A stretch of DNA of 64,000 nucleotides from Larimichthys crocea (Eukaryota > Chordata > Actinopteri > Sciaenidae): NCBI RefSeq assembly GCF_000972845.2, contig NC_040027.1, forward strand, positions 15,545,803-15,609,802, in the 5' to 3' direction. Position numbers and translations under genes: made by a program. Below, piece by piece: positions 41,575 through 55,221 of the stretch (positions are counted from its first letter, which is position 1; every line of letters begins with the position of its first letter). The notes under the pieces are model-generated. The model was not told where the DNA came from. It saw only the letters and a list, made by a program, of their open reading frames with translations, and ran no database searches.

Positions 41575-44500
41575 GCACCTGTAGCGGGGGTGCTCGGCTG
41601 TGTCAGAGGGGGACCTCTCTGGGATAGACAGGGAGGTTGTGGAAGAGAGAGTGGTGGCAATTGATGCTGTGGTGGCCTCCTCAAACGATGGAGGAGTACA
41701 TGGAAGATCTGCTCGCCCTGAAGGAGAGAGACACACACACACACACACGGACATTATTTATTCTATTTATTGTTAAAGCAGCTCATACCTGTTAATTTTC
41801 TTATTTTTAGCAGTTTTTCTGTGTTCTGCTTAAGTTATTTTTCCATGGCAACAGCTACAATCTTGTTGCTTATCGAGAATTGGAGTGATCGGTAGTGTTT
41901 ACAAAAGGGTGAGATGGACGGCGTGTCAGACGGTGAATTTGGGTAAAATATGTGGCCTCTGTTCCTCTCATCTGTGTCTGGTTATCTTGGGTTGAGTCGC
42001 CGCATTGCTGCATTGTGTAACAGGTGTTATTTACCCTCATCCTCCAGTGTCGGGAAGCTGCGAGCTCCTCGCAGGTCGTAGATATTCTCGTCTCTCTCAG
42101 AGGGAAGCTGGCTGGCTGACCAGGCGGCGCCAGGACCAACGCACTTAGGCACCGTCAACGACACGCGACCCTTCTTGGATGGAGATGATTTCAGAGCTGA
42201 GGGACGAGGAACACATTAAAGAAATCAGGTGATGTGTCATGTGGCACATAGTGCTGTGATAACAGTTAAAGGATCAAACTGATGTTTAACTCTCACGTGA
42301 CATGAAGCGGCACCTAATAAGGCAGTTAGCCACTGTATCAGATTTTTCTGTCAAGGCTCAGCAGTAAAAAAAAAAAGCTCTGTGTGACTATGTAAGGCAG
42401 TGTGATGAACTCACAGGAGCTCTTCTTGAAGACCATGCTGCTCATGAACTTGAAGAACCTGTCGGCGTAGAAGCCAGGCCGGTGGACTGACACGGTGTCC
42501 TGAAGGGAGAGAGAGATTAATGAGACAAACAGTGCATGAATAAAATGATCAAACCCGGCAGAGGACAGTAGATTAAACCGTCGATTCATCTCCTTAGTGT
42601 CGCATTTTAGTAATTCATTTTTCTCTGGGTCAAGCCACCAGACAGAACAACACGTTCAGGCAACACGGTCAGACAAGGCTACACTTCATTATTTATGTTG
42701 CAGCAGACACAGATCACTCTGCCAGCAGACTGTCAGATGACACTTGGTGTTTGGTTTAGACTGACAGACGGACGGAGGATACTGAAGAAGTGAAGGAAGA
42801 GCAGCTCGGTTCTTATTATTAACATTTTTCTATCCTCATCGCCGGACTTCACTATGAGTAACGTCTTTGTGTGTAACAAACAGAGAGCGAGGAGTCTCCT
42901 TTATCTTCGGTGACAGTGACGCACGGGAGGCTGTTACGGGGGTTGCTCGCTCTCCCGCGTGTATCTTGTGTATGAGTGTGTTTCCGAGTGGGAGACTGGA
43001 GTGAGTAAGGAGAGTGATTATTGACATGAATGACTCTATCTTGAGAACAATGTGGCGGTGATCATGATTCAGAGCGTAAAGCCCAGAGCAGAAGAAGAGA
43101 TGTGAGGTGTTTTAGCGCTGAGGCCAGCCCCTAAATGTGAGCGGTATACTCAAAAAACATACACCACTCAGAAAAAGTTAGTGATAGTCGACTTTCGGAT
43201 GACATTTATGGAAAATGTAAAAAGTTCATGCTACAGTGATATATCAATGAATAGAGGTCTTCATCTCAAACAGTTTATGGTCTTGTCATGTGTCCTTGAG
43301 CATCGGTTACAGCTTGACAACGACATCTCACGCTGTTCACAAGTCGACTTATTGCGACCTGCTGATGACACTCACACATCCTGATTGAAACCTCGCACTA
43401 GCCACGAAACTGTTGATCGATTGTTAGGTGTCATCTTGTCCCTTTTTCTATTAAAACCGCTGTGCTAAGTTATTATAAGGCTCTACTTTTTGACTCACGT
43501 GTGAATTATCAAATTTTTTAAAACAAAACGAACTAAACACGAGGTCGAAGACTGTCGATCCTATCCAACACCTCTACCTCCACACACAGCTGACAGAACT
43601 CCGAGTCAATCAAAACAGCCAACAAACCAATTGATTAATTCAAAACGATACCCAAACAAACCAGAACTTAGATGTCTCATCGGCTAAATTAATCTCAATT
43701 CTAAAACAATTAAACACAAAAAAATTGTCTCCAACACTTCTAATCTCATGATGTCAAAATGTGAAAATTAAGTGACCCTGAACATTTGGTGGTCGATTCA
43801 TGGATCAGCTTATTCACCTTGTTAGAAAACAACATGTTACACAATAAGTACTGAAACATTGAACAGTTGGGCTTTTAAAAATTAAGTTCACCTGTAGAGG
43901 TTATAGTGTATTTTAGGTGCAGTCTGAAATATATGTAAAATATATAATACATAGACGAGTATCGAGTCCCATTATGTCACAATTAAGTGGATTTACGTGT
44001 AAAATGTAGTTTTATTGTTGATTTTCTGCAATCTTCCTTACATGCTTTGTAAGCTTTAGTTACATTTATGCAACAAAGACTGTGACCCTGACATGGTGAA
44101 ATCAGACCTGCAGCTCACTATGTATAATGTGTGGGCTGGTGAGAGCTGCAAATCTTCATGTCTCAGATCTCGTTTGTTTCTTGAAGTATGAGATTGTTTC
44201 AGAAGCCAAACAGTCATTCACATAAATCTAAAGTACACACTGTGTGTGACTCTCTCTCTGTTACTCTCTCTGCACTTCAATAAAGGTGATTTACTGTAAT
44301 ATGAGCAAAACTCGGTAATGGCTAATCTTTGTGACAATGACAGGAAACAATGAGAATGAAAAGTGTTTGGAGTAAACAGCCATGTGAAAATATTACCTTA
44401 ATAAAAGACAACTGTGGCTGGTGATAGGCTTATAATTCACATTTGAGTAAGCCACAGCTCCGTCTGAGGCTGACTTCTAATAAGCTTTCATACACAAACA

Positions 44501-47500
44501 CACCCAGAGACGTTAATGTGCCTGAATAGACCTGTGTGCTGTCTTTTTCAGTAACTGTGTGAAGTACGGGGCAGGGCAGAGCTACTAGGCCAGCAGGATA
44601 TAATACAGTTATATTCACAGTTTGAGCCTTCTGTGTGTTTTGCTGATATATGACTGAGCTGCTGTGTGTGTGTGTATTCTTTGATTTTCTGTGTAAAAAG
44701 TTATTAAAATCTCACCCCGTCATGAACCAAAGCCTTCCACGTGTGCTCCAGTTTCTTGATTAGCCTGCGGAAACAAAGACGAGCACAGTTTGACACAGTG
44801 ATGTCTTATTAACGTTAAAGACAAACCCAGTGGCAGGATTATTTGAGACGGGGGGAGGGAATTCGCTGCCTGTAGCCTACATCCTAACCCATCCCTCCAA
44901 AAGAAGAGCCAAGAAACATTTCTGCAACTTTCAAATTACATGACACTTTTTCCCTTAAATATCATAATGAAGTGTAATGAGTAATATGCTGCATTTCATA
45001 GGATTTAATATGCACAGCTATGCACCTGTACAAAACAAACATACCCAGCACAAATCAATGAAGCAACAGGCTGAGTCTGTGACCTGTCCTAAAGCTGCCC
45101 TCGCATATTGTGCTGAGTTATACATATATTTTCTAATTTTTTAAATATTGGATTACTATGCTGCTAAGTAGTACTACTATTGTCTTGTCTGGTCATAGGC
45201 AAAGAAATATGATTACATTGCCTGCAGGCTGAGGATTTTAAATGTGCTGTCTGAAGTGATTCAGTTGTTTCAGTTATTTGACTTCCACCTCCAGCCTGTG
45301 TCACACAGTAAGATATATACAGGTGAGGACCGCGTATGATCACGCGACTACCCGCGATGATCACCTGTAGGACTGAAGGATGTCGATGATTCCGATGTAG
45401 AGGAGAAGTCTCTCTCCTTTTCCATTCACAGCCGGGATGCCGCCCATCCTGAAACGAGAAGCAAAATAAAACTGTAAGTGGAAAATATGTCATGAGGTGT
45501 GCCTGTGTGTGAGTTTGGATGTGAGAGTGTAGAGTCAACACTTCCTGCAGGCAGCTCACAGTCAAATGTTTTTTTTTCTATTTTGAAGCACACAAAAACC
45601 CATTACTGAACACATTATTTGTCTCAAGCTAAATACTTTAAATTAACTGCATTTACTGAATGTTAAAGATCTATACAAGTCCCAGTTAGACGGATAGATT
45701 TAAGCCGGGAGTTAAGAAGTTGGTTTAAATGACTTGAGATGGAAACTGCAGCTTAACTATGAAGGTGCTGATACACTGACACTTTCATTTGATTTAGTTT
45801 CTACCTACAAACTAACGTGTGAGAAAGATTAGACATTTCTATTTCTGTTAACTCAAACGTATAAAGATGTTTTTATCTGTAATTCATTCAGACATTCATG
45901 TTTTGACCTTTTAATCCACACTGAACCAAGAAGGAGCAAGAAGGTTCCTGGCTGGGTTCTCTCCAGGCGCTTAATAGGTTAATCAGTGACTCTAAATTGG
46001 CCGTGGGTGTGAATGTGAGTGTCTCTACGTGCCCTGTGATGAGCTGGCGACTTGTTCAGGGTGTACCCCGCCTCTCGCCCTAAGTCGGCTGGGATAGGCT
46101 CCAGCCAAACCGTGGCTCCCGATGAGGATAAGCGGTTACAGATAATGGGTGGATGAAGTGGAGCGTGGCTTGAGATCTTCTGGCACGGCACTACTGACTG
46201 CTTGATGGGTAAATCTCAAGTTCGACCTCGGGGTCACTTGAAAGCGGAGCAACCTGCTTCGGTGAAGTCTTTGCTCGAGTCTTGTTTTTTTAAGCTTGTT
46301 GTCTTTTGAGACGAGAAGATTAACAGCTTAAAATGTCTAAAAAGTAGTTCTGCTTGTGAAAATATTGTTGCAGTTGCAGTTTAAATTTAAGTCGCTGAAA
46401 GAAGTGTCAGTGGAAAGGGTTTCAGAGGTCAGTTTAACTTAATGTCAGATGAATTTTAAATGTTAAAATGAGCTCAAAATGTCTCACGAAGAAGCTTTTT
46501 CATCAAAGTTGAAGCACTTAAGAAGCGTGAGCACTGAAACCAGTTGAACTTTGAAGAGAAATAGAGGAAAGCAACTGAACAAGTGCTAAGTTTCTTATTG
46601 TTCATTTATATTCTACTTTATTTTTTATATTTATACTGTTAATATGACATGAAAGTGAAAGTCTGAGACATGCCAGCGGTCACATTTATCACCCAGCTCT
46701 TTTGCCAACAGCCTGGTGTCTATCTGGCTAAACTCACGTGTCGTCGGTGTCGATGGACCCCCCGCAGGCGGCTCCTCCCTGGATGGACTCCATGGCTGTG
46801 GAGTACAAGGCCTTCTGCTGGGCCACGGGCCTCTTCTCATCGCTGCCACCCTGGGAGCCCTCCATCTGCCTCTCCCTCTCCGCCTGGTCCATGTTGTGAA
46901 CCCCGAGCAGCAGACTGTAGTCCATGATCTTAAAGCTCTCCAGCACCTGAGCGGAGGGGACACATGCAGACAGGTTTGAGTGCGCGGTGACTGAGAGACA
47001 CGTGACGTGTATATAAATCTGGGTGAAAGCTTTTATCCGGAGTGCGTAACAGTGTCATCGCCAGAGGGAATGAGAGTTGCAACAGTGGGGACGTTAATGC
47101 CAAACAGAGGACACACAAGCACGCGCATATGTGCGCGCGTTACTCTCTCCCGAGCATGTGCACCATAAAAGTAAACGTGATGTTGTGATTTATAAGAGAA
47201 GGGCAGGTCTGCTACCAGACACCTTGTTAAACCTCTTGCTCGTAACAAAGCTCTAATTTATAGTGAAGGGATCCTGGGAACGCCAAACACTCTCATAAAT
47301 AGCTTCTTCACCTCCGCCTCCCTCCGTCCGCGATCCTCTGTTATTAATCAGAAGTATCCTGGTTTTATCCATTTCCTTTTGTGGACTTTCTACTCCCTTG
47401 TTCCCCTTGAGATGCTTCTTTGTATCATCCCAGTAATCCTTCCCTCAAACCATTACTGCTTTTCTGTCTCTGGAGACTCTTGGATAGGGTCCCCCCTTCA

Positions 47501-49101
47501 GAATCAGTAAACCACCCTCTCTATCTCCCCCCTAAATAGATTCTCCCTCCTTTCTCGCCATCTCTCTCGCCTGTTTATTGCAACATAAAACAGGAGCGGA
47601 GCCTTGAAAGAGCAGCTGCAATGTATCCTCCTTCTCCATCCATCTAACTCACCAGGCAGTCTCTCTGCAGGGTCTTGACCAGCGCGTTGTAAGTGTCCTG
47701 GTCCAGCATCAGTCCATCCTGCAGGTCTTGCATGAAGTCCAGGTCTTTGAACGTGGGCCTGGCCTTCTCTCTTTCCTTCTTGGACGCTCGCCTCTTGTAG
47801 GTGGAGCCCTTCAGGTCGTATTTGAGGTGCATGCGAACCACGCGGGGAAGGACGTTGTTCATCACCACCACGCGGATGTTCTTCCCGCCCGACTGCACGC
47901 AGTAGAGGCCGAAGAACTTGGGCAGCAAAGTGCGAGGGTTCTGATTCAAGTTCTGCAGAAGAGAGCAGAGTGAAGGTGTTGTGAATTGGTTTCTGCTGCT
48001 TTGTTTTGACAGGATGTTGGATTTTGTTGGGTTGATTTAAGGGGGTTTACTTGAGATTTGTGGGGGGGAAAGTTGGCAGGGTAACAAACACTTAGCAGGA
48101 GAAAGTTTTGTACTTTCATATAAAATCTGTACAATACACCCAAGAACACAGGTAACAGCAGAGCATCCTCATTTCATGGTGATACATGTTCTGCAAATAG
48201 TTGGGCTAATTAATAAACAACACAGTTCTCAGCGTACACACACTTCACAGTTCACACCAGGAGGCATTACATAACAAACACAAATCGAGGTTTTTTTCTC
48301 ACAGTGCTACGAAACATGGAAGTTGTCAGGCACAAAGCTGTGATTACATTTCTGCCTCATCTGGATACAATCCAGCCTCAGTGCGTCTCACTAGAAATAA
48401 ACACCAGCTGTAGGGAGAGGAGTGAAGACTCGTGAATTACCGTTCACACGCCACTGAAACTTCAGTGTGAGTGGTGAAAAAAACACACGCAGCAACCTTG
48501 AATTTGAGGCAAGTGTGACATTTTTTGTGGCTTTTTGACCATTTTTATGCCATTTTATTGATCAAATGTTTTAATTATTAGAGAAAACAACTAGCTGATT
48601 ATTTAAGGATGAAAAGTGCATCAGAAATGACTAAAACAAAAATGTTACACGTCTACAATTGAAATAGTACTTTAACAAGCATGTAGCTATGTTTATTTAA
48701 CGTGTTTGTGTCTTTACTCTACAGCACTCAATCAAAAATCCGTGCTGAATATTTCAGTACTCAATTCAAACAAACAAGGTTACTCTGAGCTGGGTGCTCT
48801 GTTTAAAAACCTGCTTTGACCTTGGGACCTGCGCCAGCTCAGTCCCATTAGACAAATGAGAGGGAAGAGAAGCAGAGAGGGAGAGAGAGAGACATGATCC
48901 ATATAGTGATAACAGAGAGTATCCAGGAGTAGAAATGACTCCAAGAGGAGGAGGAGGAAAGAGGAACAGGCAAGAGGAGAGATGAAGGATGAATGTGGAA
49001 CGGTGGCTAAGAGGCCCGGCACTTGTAAGGCACTCTGTGATTGACCTTCAGATGAGAGGAACTGGTCGAGAGAGCAGTGAAACAGACACAGACAGGCTTG
49101 C

Positions 49102-49151
<50 letters not shown>

Positions 49152-51496
49152 GGAAAAAGAGCATCCTCTGCCCTCAGCCACACATGACCCTTCTGTCAAT
49201 GTTAAGAGGGCAGAGCGGTGACAAGCCAACAACGCGGACACGTGAGGGAGAAGAGAGAGGGAGGGAGGAGGGCAAATATGAGCATGAAAGAGAGGCAAGA
49301 AGGAGAAAGCGTGGATTAAAACACGGGGGACACGGCGAGATAAAAGAAAATAAATTACACTGAGACGGTCACAGCATCAAGGGGAGTGATAAGACATTCA
49401 AATGTGAGAGAGAGGATGGAGAGACAAGGGTGGGAAGACACAGAAGGGGGAGCCGGTTACATCACTGTGATCTGTTATGATGCCCAGAGCGAGACTCCAC
49501 AACACCATCAGGCAGTCAGCTGTGGAAGACATGCAGAGCGCCACCAATGGCTGCCTGTGCGTTGCCTGTTATGTGTGTTGCAAATACAGATGAGTTTGAG
49601 CGACCGTGCTGGTTTTTTATTTTGTTCTTCGCATCTCTTGGGCGATGTTTCCACAAGTCTATGCTTTGTGAGTTATTACTCTGTTTTCCACCGCTCCACC
49701 TGCTCTGGCTTCGAGATACAGCGAGTCTAAACCCCTCTACCTTCATTAAATCGGCCTCTTAGACCAATTATACCTGCAGAAAATGCTTCAGAGCGCGACC
49801 GAAACGATGGAAAAAGGTCTCGGGAAATGTGCTGAGCCTCAGGCGTCGCCTATATGATTAAATGGATTCCTGCAGTGGTCTTTGGCCACGGCTGTCGGCA
49901 CAGGAATAAACACAAAAGCTGTAGGCCGTGAACCTTAAAGAGGCTGCGATGGTAGCATGGACATACATGGAGCTGTTTGCTGGTTGAGTTCATTCAGAAT
50001 ACAGTCTGCCGACAGTCTGGTGGGGGTCGGTGGAAGGGGGTACACTGGTGAAATGTGCCGTCCGGTCTCTTATGAAACCACATGGCCCGGGGTTTCAGTA
50101 GGAGATCATAGAGCTGCTATGTCTGCTTTGTACAAAAAGGACGTCACGCTCGGAGGAGAGATTTCCAGCTTCTTACATAAAGCTCAGATCTAAAAATATG
50201 ACTCAAAATGTGAACGTCAGAGAGGCTGGCATTTAAAGGAAAATGTGAGCGATGCATGCTACTGCAACGTTTTGTACAGTGTGTACGAATCTGTGTGTGC
50301 TGTGCCTGGATAAGCAGACAGTATTAAAACAGGCTTGTTGTTTTGTTTTGAGCATGTATTTGTGAGCGTGTGAGCAATATTTCTTTCACCATGTGTGTGT
50401 GTGTGTGATGCCTTCCATGAAGGGGAAAAAAAAACGACTGAACCAAAAAGCAACTGTTCACGCTCACTGAGCCTCGTGGCAGCTCGTTTGATTTCCAATT
50501 CTCTTCTAACTCTGACACTCTGACACTTACCATGTAGTATCCGGGCAGCAGTTTCTGTAAGAACTCAGCCTCCTTGTGCATCACGGTCTTGATGATGAAC
50601 TCGTCGTCCTTTGTCAGGTAGAAGACCGAGCCACTCGCTCCAGGATTGGACAGCTCAATCAGAGGCTCGTTACATAGGGAGTACTGCATGTAAACACACA
50701 CACACACACACAGGAACAAGAAACACTGATCAAAACACTGAAAACATTAAACAAAGTAATCGTTACACCGTGGATTAGTCCAGGCTCTTTAAACACATAA
50801 ATACATTATTGTGGTATTGATCGAAACACTGTATGTGAACCGTAATCCTACGATTAGATAATTGCAGTCAAATAAAAATGTTTATTTTATTATTATTAGT
50901 CTTTTTCCATGTAAATTTGCTGCAAACACACTCGGAATATAACATACAATACAAAACACTTGTTTAAGTAAGTGGCGGTGTGCGAAGGAATCTCTGAAAT
51001 CTCATAAATAAATCAATTTAGAAACATCTAATACTACCTTAATACTTTGTTTTGAATGAAAATAGTTCAACTATGAGATCACAGGAATGTCATTTAAAAT
51101 AAGTTCTGCATTTCCTGTAATATTTTGTTGCGCATACATCCATGATGAGTTACGAGCTACAATGTGACGGTTAGAAAGTGAGAGGAGCAGCGGAGAGACG
51201 AATATCTTCCGGGGTGATATAAGAGTGAACAGGGAAAAAACTCAGATAAAACAGATTTATGCTGATGAGGAATAGTCATGATTAATGTGGCTCTTCGACA
51301 TAGAAAATAAACCTGAATATAAATCAAACAGTTCCCCAAACAGTCTGATCAAAAAAATACCGTATTATGTAGAATAACATCGATATTTTTGCAGTCAGAG
51401 TAAATTCAGCAAGCGACAGAAGATGGGAGAGCAAATTATTTTAACATCAAATAATCATTTTTCATCTCCTCCCCTCTGCACCCTCGATCAATAAAA

Positions 51497-51538
<42 letters not shown>

Positions 51539-54500
51539 CCTTGCAGTAGTACAGAGGTAAATGTAGATTAGACTCATTCAGATGTCAAACACTGCATTCT
51601 ACTTTTCTAGCTGATGCCACGATTACCTCAGCTGATTAGCTTTTCCTCTCAGTAATGACAGACATCTTCCTTTTCTTTTTTTTTTAAAGGTGAAGCTGCC
51701 CCGATGTACCGTCTGCTAAGGGCTCACCTCTCAACATCCCTCTCGGAAGAGCCTGACATTTAATTTCATACCTTTTTTTCCCTTCTCCACATCAAAACAT
51801 GGCCGAACGGGGGGGTTAGTAGAAAAATGTTCAAATGGTGTGGCTGACTGGAAATGGTAACACAGTGCACACAGCGGCATGAAAAATGATGCTATCTTCA
51901 CACCAAGAAGGCTTAGAGATTAAATAATCTAAAAGGTGATAAAGCTGGGTTATGAAATGTCATATCTTTAAAGCTGATTAGTCGATTAATCTGCAGCTAT
52001 TTGGAGAACTGATTTTTTAATCAATGTCTCCACTCTAAGGACTTAATGCTTCTCTTTGCATGTAAGATACTAAAGTGAATATCTTTGGATTAAATAAAAC
52101 AAATAACTTTATTGCATTACATTGACCTGTGGAAATTCAGACAGACATTTGTCCTTTTATTTGGCATTTTTAAAGAAATAATTCTTACAGTCCTGCATGT
52201 CAGCATCTTAAGACTTCTGCTGGTATGCCATAATGAGCAGAAGGAAAGAGGACAGAGGTGAAACGTCAAAGACCCCTGACACAAGACTGAAAAAGACCAG
52301 AAACAACATGAGCTGCCTGTAAACACCAGCCCGAACCTGCTCACAGCATCGCCTGACACTTGGACGAGCTCTTTGCAGACTGAAGACCACGAGGAGTTTA
52401 TTTCAAAACAATCTATGCATGCTTTTAATGCACGTATAGGTTCAGATTTGTCTTGTTTATATGTCAGCTGTGATTTAGTCTTGTTAGCTGGGAAGTACTC
52501 TTCCAAGATGTTTTGTTTCCTCATTAAAACCTGCGTGGAAACTCCTTTAAAAGTGGACTAATCTGTGGTGGAAAGGTGTGGATATACACAGGAATGTAAG
52601 CTACTCTATGATGAAAGCTCTCTGGGCTCCCTTAATAAGGCCTTTGTTTAGATCCCACAGGGCTGACTTACCACATTGGGATATTATTTAAGGTTCTACT
52701 TGCACAGAGGTCTTGATTTAAGATCAGGTAGACAACAACGCCCCTGAATCTGAAAGAGATTTAGAGTTTCCCTTAAAGAATGTGTCACAAACAACCCGAG
52801 CCCTCTAATTAAGGGTGCTAATCTATCATTTAGGCCAATTAGATTAATTCAGAACACCGCCCGCCCCTTAGGCTGTGATTTTCTAATGTTTGTTCAAGCA
52901 GCTAAACACTTAAGTTTGTAGTTTACATGGAGGTAGCACGATAAGGAAAGATTAGAGTCTGTTTCTTTCTAAACTAAGGCATACCAAAAATCTGTAGAGT
53001 TGGTGATAATATTGTTTTTGTTGTTGTGCTCGGATGACGTGTGTGGACATACAGTGATGAATGACCAGCAGAGGTGGCAGAAAAAAAGGCAGGATGTGGC
53101 ATTTCCATCTGGTTGGAGCGCCGATGCATTAAGGATAGGCGCACGTGGAACGCGCAGAAACGCTGACCGAGCAGTGTATGTACATTTTGCTTTGATTCAT
53201 ACAGCCACCGGGTCCTCCGCTCTGATGAGGGGTGACAAGCTGCAGAACTCACTTCCCTCTCTTCAACCATCCTCTCTCCTCCTCTCATTGCATGGCTTCT
53301 CATTCTTCCGCTCTGAGCTCCGTTTCCTGTCCACTCGCACATTTTTCTGATTGTTTACACGGCGTGTTGTGACGGCCCCCTGCCTAATCTGTAGAGATGC
53401 AGGTGTTGTGGATGAGTTTCTGTGTTTCCTATCTGTCCTTGACAGTAGTATGCGGCAGCTAGCCAGATTTGGAGCACCTGGGCAGAGTGGATAAAAACAG
53501 AATAAAAACACCAGCCCTGCTTTGCTCTGGCTCTCACTTATCCCCGCCAGCTTCAGCACACCTTTGCACACCTACATCATTTGCCATTATGTGTTTAGTT
53601 TACTGCAGTAAGTACTTTAATTCACTGTCATCCATTGTGTCCATTGCTGTATTTGTCCTGGCCTGGGAGCCGTACTTCACATTCTCACATACCTCTTCTT
53701 TCACTTTGTACCATACAGTTGGAATCTTTTAATTAATCTGGGCCAATGCAGCTATGAGCAAGCCAAATCTTACCAGGTAGTCATCCGGCCTGATGCCAAA
53801 CAGTTCTCTGAAGTAGCGGAAGGCCACGGGAGCGTATGTTTTAAATCGGAAGTCTGGGAAATGGTGGGCTGGAGTGAGGTTGCTGCCTTCACTGAAATAC
53901 GGAAAAAAATATAGGAACACATAAGATTTGCATTTCTCTCAAATAAACAACAAACGCCTCTGCTACTCATGCAACATGTAAGCATAGATAATATCATATT
54001 ATCCATATGTGTACTTCATGTATATAGTATGTTTGTGGTTGTAGTGGAGACCTGGGGAAAAAGATGCTCTCCACCACGTAGAAGTCCTGCATCAACACAT
54101 CTCTCTCGGGCTTGGAGCTCAGGTTGCCCACCGTGTAACCGATGCCCAGCTGGATGGCACCTTTCAAGGCTGAAGATGTGGTCTGCGGAGAGAGAGAGAG
54201 AGAGGCAGAGGGAGATGTGGTGAGAGAACTACTTACCCCGTCTTTAACCCTCACTGTGAATGAATGCTCCTATTGCGAGTGCATTTAATGTTTTTATTGC
54301 GCAAAATGGAGTCTAGAAGACTAAGAAGAAGAAGAAGTACCTTCTTGTAAGTAGTTTCTCCTGACGCATCCACCCCTCTGTGGCCGATCTTCTTTCCCTG
54401 ACCGGGCTGGCCTGAGGATGATGGCATCTGACGTGAAGAAGAAGGAGGAGAGGGTTATATTGTGGGGACAGGAGGGCTTTGCACCTGCTCATTAAGACTG

Positions 54501-55221
54501 ATTATTTAAATATTAAAGAGCGGGGAGTGACAGAGTATTTACGTGTGAGCAGATTTCACTGAGTGAACCAGGTGTTCATTTTGAAGCAGAATGCAAAACT
54601 TTAGTCCTTAATCAATCAGACTCAAACTGTGCATAGCATGAGGTCTGATAGCACAGCCTGTAATTTCATCTGATTCAGATTAAACTCTTTTAATAGTAGA
54701 GGCTGCAGCAGATATTTTAGATCTCAAGCTGGACATCCAAAGTAAATATCTCTGGTGCTATTTTAAATGATGTTCATTGAGCTTTTTTTATTTAAATTTG
54801 CATATAAGAAGAATATCTTCAGCAGACTCAAATCAAACAAATTGTACAACACTTCTAACTGTTGGCTTTAACGTACAGTACAAGTTAGCCGCAGCGCCAG
54901 ATGGACGAGATTTACCAAATTAGGAGGATTAACATAATATGAGACAAGTTGTTTGATAAAGACAAAGAATATTAAAGCGATAATTAGATTTGTTTGACTA
55001 CACGTTCTGGCACTCAAGCAAAGCTAAATATAAATAAATGCCCGACATCCCCCTGATCAAACCTTTGTAGTGGTTTCAGTGTCTGGCTAAAACCAAAGAA
55101 CTAGTTAGCTATTGATATGGAGGATCAAAAAAGAACTAAAGAGAGAAGCGTAACAGAGCAGATGATCACAGGGACTGATGGTCGCTCACCTCTGTGATGA
55201 AGGCTTTCTTAGCAGCAGCAT
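34062..55221 (-). CDS. pip5k1c: PIP5K1C, type I gamma PI4P 5-kinase (partial, first coding exon missing)
   Basis: Seventeen exons: 55221-55190, 54427-54341, 54182-54052, 53891-53774, 50683-50531, 47952-47653, 46946-46738, 45448-45365, 44764-44716, 42499-42415, 42196-42035, 41717-41579, 41296-41264, 41008-40889, 38792-38519, 36012-35944 and 34169-34062. All junctions keep frame, giving 717 residues plus a stop. The kinase makes PI(4,5)P2 from PI4P at the plasma membrane, synapses and focal adhesions. Visible are [29 protein letters not shown] (136-145), FIIKT (K155), KYDLKGS (D220), [10 protein letters not shown] (282-291), IIDILQSY (D366) and the activation-loop KK (375-376). K155 and D220 match the residues numbered 188 and 253 in mammals, so about 33 residues are missing at the N-terminus. 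The tail has [16 protein letters not shown], typical of the gamma form, and WVYSPLHY, the talin/AP-2 binding motif. Confidence 0.96.
35944..36012 (-). CDS. pip5k1c: pip5k1c cassette exon, second SPL motif
   Basis: 69 bp, phase 0 at both ends, so it can be skipped without changing frame. Codes [20 protein letters not shown] then CWP. It sits where mammalian isoform i3 carries its extra cassette. It has a basic cluster (RQRRR) followed by two cysteines. The acceptor is TTGTCAAG and the donor GTAAGT. Confidence 0.75.
38045..38175 (-). repeat. Dispersed repeat, relative of 62370-62570
   Basis: Contains AGAGTTAGAGAAGAAGATTG, CGTGTCTAAATATGAA and GCGCTTAGCGTAAAG, parallel to motifs at 62430-62515. 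Orientation is uncertain. Confidence 0.5.
38487..38508. repeat. (GT)n microsatellite near a pip5k1c donor
   Basis: GT dinucleotide tract, just downstream (in transcript sense) of the 38519 exon end. Confidence 0.9.
38519..38792 (-). CDS. pip5k1c: pip5k1c low-complexity linker exon
   Basis: Codes 91 residues rich in Ala, Ser and Pro ([20 protein letters not shown], a run of Ser), followed by [16 protein letters not shown]. The TDIYF end is conserved in mammals and precedes the talin-binding cassette. The Ala/Ser part is poorly conserved and GC-rich. An antisense open frame across this exon is a shadow. Confidence 0.85.
40612..40690 (+). repeat. tRNA-like sequence (SINE relic)
   Basis: Reads GGTGGTAGAGTGGGTGCC (A-box-like), then 30 bases later GGGTTCGAATCACC (B-box). 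It lacks a complete cloverleaf acceptor stem, so I take it as tRNA-derived rather than a tRNA gene. Confidence 0.5.
41541..41571. repeat. (GT)n microsatellite beside a pip5k1c donor
   Basis: Immediately follows the donor of exon 41717-41579. A (CA)n tract at 41732-41749 lies on the other side of the same exon, so this exon is flanked by microsatellites. Confidence 0.95.
43140..43560. repeat. Possible dispersed element in a pip5k1c intron
   Basis: An AT-rich block with CTCAGAAAAAGTTAGTGATA, ATTTATGGAAAATGTAAAAA and AGTTCATGCTACAGTGATAT, then TTGAGCATCGGTTACAGC. The text looks like a fish interspersed element I have met before, but there is only one copy in this window and I cannot assign a class. 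Confidence 0.35.
45955..46140 (+). repeat. Dispersed repeat ending in TGGATGA
   Basis: Contains TGGGTTCTCTCCAGG, GACTCTAAATTGGCCGTG, CAGGGTGTACCCCGCCTCTC, TGGGATAGGCTCCAGCC and GATAAGCGGTTACAG, in the order of a repeat found throughout fish genomes. Confidence 0.75.
48886..49160. repeat. GA-rich low-complexity stretch with (GA)n core
   Basis: Purine-rich strand with GAGAGAGA runs, densest at 49106-49155. The open frames across it (one of 172 codons) are low complexity and have no family likeness. Confidence 0.85.
51497..51537. repeat. (CA)n microsatellite
   Basis: About 20 CA units in the 3 kb intron between pip5k1c exons 53774 and 50683. Confidence 0.95.
51970..52090 (+). repeat. Dispersed repeat with GATTAGTCGATTAATC core
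   Basis: Reads GCTGATTAGTCGATTAATCTG, then CAGCTATTTGG, and ends with GAATATCTTTGGATT. It shares its core with 2555-2760. Confidence 0.5.

Noticed and set aside
48780..49298. 172-codon minus-strand open frame, the longest after marchf2
   Set aside because: Runs through a (GA)n tract, has Leu-Ser runs, no recognisable domain, and lies inside a pip5k1c intron.
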